Below are positions 61,865 through 64,000 of a stretch of 64,000 nucleotides of DNA, piece after piece. The stretch comes from Thiohalocapsa sp963698775 (GTDB taxonomy: Bacteria > Pseudomonadota > Gammaproteobacteria > Chromatiales > Chromatiaceae). The position numbers and the translations under genes are program-made. The notes below the pieces were generated by a model. That model made no database searches. It saw only the letters and a list, made by a program, of their open reading frames with translations, and was not told the origin of the DNA. The stretch covers positions 186,001-250,000 of the forward strand of contig CAVOSE010000009.1 in NCBI GenBank assembly GCA_963698775.1, given 5' to 3'. How positions within the stretch are numbered: position 1 is the first letter of the stretch; the number at the start of each line of letters is the position of its first letter.

Positions 61865-62437
61865 ATGACCGCCCCCGCCGTCGCTGCGCTTGATCCTTCG
61901 GTACGTTGGTATCGTGAGCTCATGTCGCAGGCCGCCGGGGACGGCAACGATCACGTCCTCGCCTGCATGATCGCCAACTGGCAGGCGGCCGACGGAGCGA
62001 TGCCCGACTGGCTTGGCCTGGCGCCCGCGGCCTTTCGCTGCCTGATGGAACATCATTTTCTTGGCATTGGTCTCAATGCCGTTCGCGAGCTCGGGCGGCC
62101 CGTGCCGGAGGACCGCCGGGACGAGATCGATGAACTGGCGGCGTTAATGCTGCTCGATAAGGCGGGGGAATCGCCGTCCGAGGTTTGGATGGCGCACATC
62201 GTCGCGGCGGGCTGCATGGCGCCCGATCACCTCTGGCACGACCTCGGGCTTCGGTGCCGCGGTGATTTATCGGCGTTGATGCGCCGGAACTTCCCCGCCC
62301 TGGCAGCACGTAACGTCAAGGACATGAAGTGGAAACGCTTCCTGTACAAGCAGCTTTGCGAGGCTGAGGGCATCTATACCTGCCGCGCGCCTTCCTGCGA
62401 TGAGTGCTCCGACTACCATGTTTGCTTTGGACCCTAG
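61865..62437 (+). CDS. nifQ: molybdenum-donor protein NifQ
   Basis: 190 residues. The C-terminus has the NifQ signature MKWKRFLYKQLCEAEGIYTC followed by Cys-x4-Cys-x2-Cys-x5-Cys (RAPSCDECSDYHVCFG). NifQ carries a Mo-Fe-S cluster and donates Mo to NifEN for FeMo-co assembly. ATG 61865 follows the FeSII-like stop by two bases. Its end overlaps the draG start. Confidence 0.95.
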   Translation: MTAPAVAALDPSVRWYRELMSQAAGDGNDHVLACMIANWQAADGAMPDWLGLAPAAFRCLMEHHFLGIGLNAVRELGRPVPEDRRDEIDELAALMLLDKAGESPSEVWMAHIVAAGCMAPDHLWHDLGLRCRGDLSALMRRNFPALAARNVKDMKWKRFLYKQLCEAEGIYTCRAPSCDECSDYHVCFGP

Positions 62438-63374
62438 CATCGAGCTGACGTCGTTGCTTTCGCCGGGTCCGCCCGGCGGAAGCGTGAAATCCCGGGCCGT
62501 GGGGGCCTATCTCGGGCTTGCCGTCGGAGATGCCCTCGGGGCAACCTTGGAGTTCATGACGCCGCGTGAAATCCGCCACGACTATGGCGTTCATCGCGAG
62601 ATTCGGGGTGGCGGCTGGCTTCGATTGCGCGCCGGTCAAGTCACTGACGATACCGGCATGTCGCTGGCGCTTGGCAAGAGCATCATCGCGTCCGGCGCGG
62701 TGGATGCGGAATCGGCGGCCGACGCCTTCAGTGAGTGGATGCGCGGCAAGCCCGTGGATATTGGAAACACGGTCCGCCGTGGGATCTCACACTACCGACG
62801 TACCGGCGAGACGCAAGTCCCTGAAAGCGAACACGACGCCGGCAATGGTGCCTGTATGCGCTGCCTGCCCGTGGCCTTGGCCAAACTCGGTGCCGACGAG
62901 TGCGCGGTCGCGCGAGCGAATCGCCTGCAGTCGCACGTCACCCACAACAACACATTGGCCGATCAGGGGGCGTTGGCCGTCATCCGCATGGTGCAATCCG
63001 CCATTCTGGTGGGCGATCGCGCAGCCCTCAAACGCCTCGCGGACGACTTGGTTGCCGTTGAGCCGCGGTATCGCTACGAAACTGGACGTGTCGAGAACCC
63101 AAGCGGTTTCATTGTGGACACACTGCGCGCGGTGTTTCAGTCTCTGTTCGCGACCGATAGCTTCGAGTCCGCGCTGGTGGATGTGGTTAACCGTGGTGGC
63201 GACTCCGATACCACCGGTGCGATCCTCGGCATGATTGCTGGTGCCTTCTACGACGCGGCCACAATCCCTAAGCGTTGGTTGCGGGCCATCGATGCCGATG
63301 TGGCCCTTGCCGTCGCGACGCAGGCGGAGTCGTTGTTGGCGCTATCGCCGTTTTGTCGGGGAGACGACCGATAG
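62400..63374 (+). CDS. draG: ADP-ribosyl-[dinitrogen reductase] glycohydrolase DraG
   Basis: A 324-residue ADP-ribosylglycohydrolase. It removes the inhibitory ADP-ribose from NifH. The di-Mn site motifs are GAYLGLAVGDALGATLEFMTP, VTDDTGM (81-87) and RGGDSDTTGAILGMIAGAFY. Start at ATG 62400 overlaps nifQ by 38 bases; ATG 62418 reduces that to 20. The partner DraT (the ADP-ribosyltransferase) is not in the window, although the pair usually occurs together. Confidence 0.94.
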   Translation: MSAPTTMFALDPSIELTSLLSPGPPGGSVKSRAVGAYLGLAVGDALGATLEFMTPREIRHDYGVHREIRGGGWLRLRAGQVTDDTGMSLALGKSIIASGAVDAESAADAFSEWMRGKPVDIGNTVRRGISHYRRTGETQVPESEHDAGNGACMRCLPVALAKLGADECAVARANRLQSHVTHNNTLADQGALAVIRMVQSAILVGDRAALKRLADDLVAVEPRYRYETGRVENPSGFIVDTLRAVFQSLFATDSFESALVDVVNRGGDSDTTGAILGMIAGAFYDAATIPKRWLRAIDADVALAVATQAESLLALSPFCRGDDR

Positions 63375-63851
63375 CGCTGCTAGCGTGATGACCGGTTGTT
63401 TCAAACAGTATTCCGTCCCACTCGCCAACCTCCCGCTTTGGAGGATGCCCCGCAGCCGATGCCGGACTGGGGGGACGTCCTTGGCCAGCCCGAGCCCCAC
63501 TTCGCCTTCGATCGGCGCATCGCCTGGTAGCCGCTATCATCGTGCGCCAGCGGATGCAGTCTTCCCCGTCCTGCGGCTGCCTGCCGCGCTTGTGAGCGCC
63601 CCGACAGCTCGTCCCATCGCCGGGTAAAGCGCGCTTGCGCTGACCACGAGGTTCGCCAGCCCTCTGCTGGGGCCTTGACCGATCGTCGCGCCCTCGTTAG
63701 GGTCATGCGGTAGGTGGCTCTAAGCCTCCAAGGGTAAGTGGATTTCCTAGCCGTGTTCTCGCATCAGTGAGGATGTCGCTCTTTTGGCCGTTCGGTGCGC
63801 GGAGATCGACACCCCATCGCGTTTCTTTCCCATCATCTCGCAGGTCTACTA
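63375..63851. other. intergenic region with no recognised gene
   Basis: These 477 bases after draG show short open frames on both strands but nothing with ribosome sites, protein-like conservation or homology I recognise. A minus-strand frame around 63385-63540 reads like a protein fragment (EGEVGLGLAKDVPPV) but has no start codon and is closed by stops upstream. Confidence 0.5.
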
Positions 63852-64000
63852 ATGACAAACCGCTTGTTCTCGACTTCGCTGGCTCTGTTGTTCCTGATCG
63901 CGGGGGCGGCGCACGCGGCGGACTTGCCGCCTGACCGACCTTATGTGACCTTTGGCGCGGCTGAGCAGGATGCGATGACACCGGCTATGGCGATCGAAAA
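63852..64000 (+). CDS. exported protein, N-terminal part, unknown
   Basis: The frame starts at ATG 63852 and runs off the right edge. It encodes a clear signal peptide (MTNRLFSTSLALLFLIAGAA), with likely cleavage after HAA, and a start of mature sequence ADLPPDRPYVTFGAAEQD. Such N-termini are seen in outer-membrane beta-barrel and OmpA-type proteins, but only about 50 residues are visible. Confidence 0.6.
   Translation, partial: MTNRLFSTSLALLFLIAGAAHAADLPPDRPYVTFGAAEQDAMTPAMAIE

Noticed and set aside
63703..63981. Minus-strand open frame of 92 codons near the right edge
   Set aside because: It is Arg/Pro/Ser-rich, overlaps the start of an exported-protein gene on the other strand and shows no ribosome site.

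Overview
The window reads as a high-GC chromosome segment of a nitrogen-fixing gammaproteobacterium, most likely a member of the Chromatiales (purple sulfur bacteria and relatives). This rests on gene content: a clpA-infA-aat-bpt block, the tesA/ybbA/ybbP arrangement known from Enterobacteria, an NifL-dependent nifLA pair, a nif-linked rnf operon, NifQ, DraG and a FeSII-like ferredoxin. The genus is inference; there is no 16S rRNA gene here.

Layout. 1-5.7 kb: 3' end of clpA, then infA, bpt, aat, a frameshifted N-acyltransferase gene and trxB, giving most of an N-degron protein-turnover set. 6-13 kb: an SGNH hydrolase, an unknown membrane protein, ftsK (frameshifted), lolA, a DUF3775 protein and an M48 lipoprotein protease. 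13-16.6 kb: a small secreted redox group (AttH/CrtC-like protein, RoxA-like di-heme cytochrome, class II c-type cytochrome), then initiator tRNA-Met with its own promoter and terminator. 17-21.7 kb: minus-strand nucleotide-sugar genes rfbB-rfbA-rfbC-fcl-gmd (no rfbD). 21.9-33.6 kb: relA, DUF1015, a solute-binding protein, DUF2782, ybbP/ybbA facing tesA, an SQR-like flavoprotein and a lipoprotein. 33.8-39.8 kb: rpsF-rpsR-rplI, dnaB carrying a 421-residue intein with a LAGLIDADG-type endonuclease, and radA (frameshifted). 39.8-43.7 kb: a CNNM/CorC transporter next to the three AmmeMemoRadiSam genes. 44-48 kb: rdgC, a UDP-sugar epimerase and a nucleotide-sugar dehydrogenase.

48.2-63.4 kb is a nitrogen fixation region. 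rnfABCDGE-rnfH runs leftward and nifL-nifA rightward from a shared 466-bp regulatory region. That region holds one sigma-54-type -24/-12 element for each side and two TGT-N10-ACA NifA sites between them. nifB follows with its own sigma-54 element and NifA site, then fdxN, a flavodiiron protein, a [2Fe-2S] ferredoxin, a FeSII-like ferredoxin, nifQ and draG. The set covers regulation (NifL/NifA), electron supply (Rnf, ferredoxins), cofactor assembly (NifB, NifQ), oxygen protection (flavodiiron protein, FeSII-like) and post-translational reactivation (DraG). nifHDK and draT are not in the window.

Two overall features stand out. Four conserved genes (the N-acyltransferase, ftsK, radA, rnfA) each carry exactly one extra base that breaks the frame, which points to indel errors in the assembly more than to gene decay. 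The intergenic spaces carry several families of palindromic or short-period repeats. Three are represented at least twice, including a composite element with a conserved core of about 54 bp followed by hexanucleotide arrays. No CRISPR array, insertion sequence or prophage was seen.
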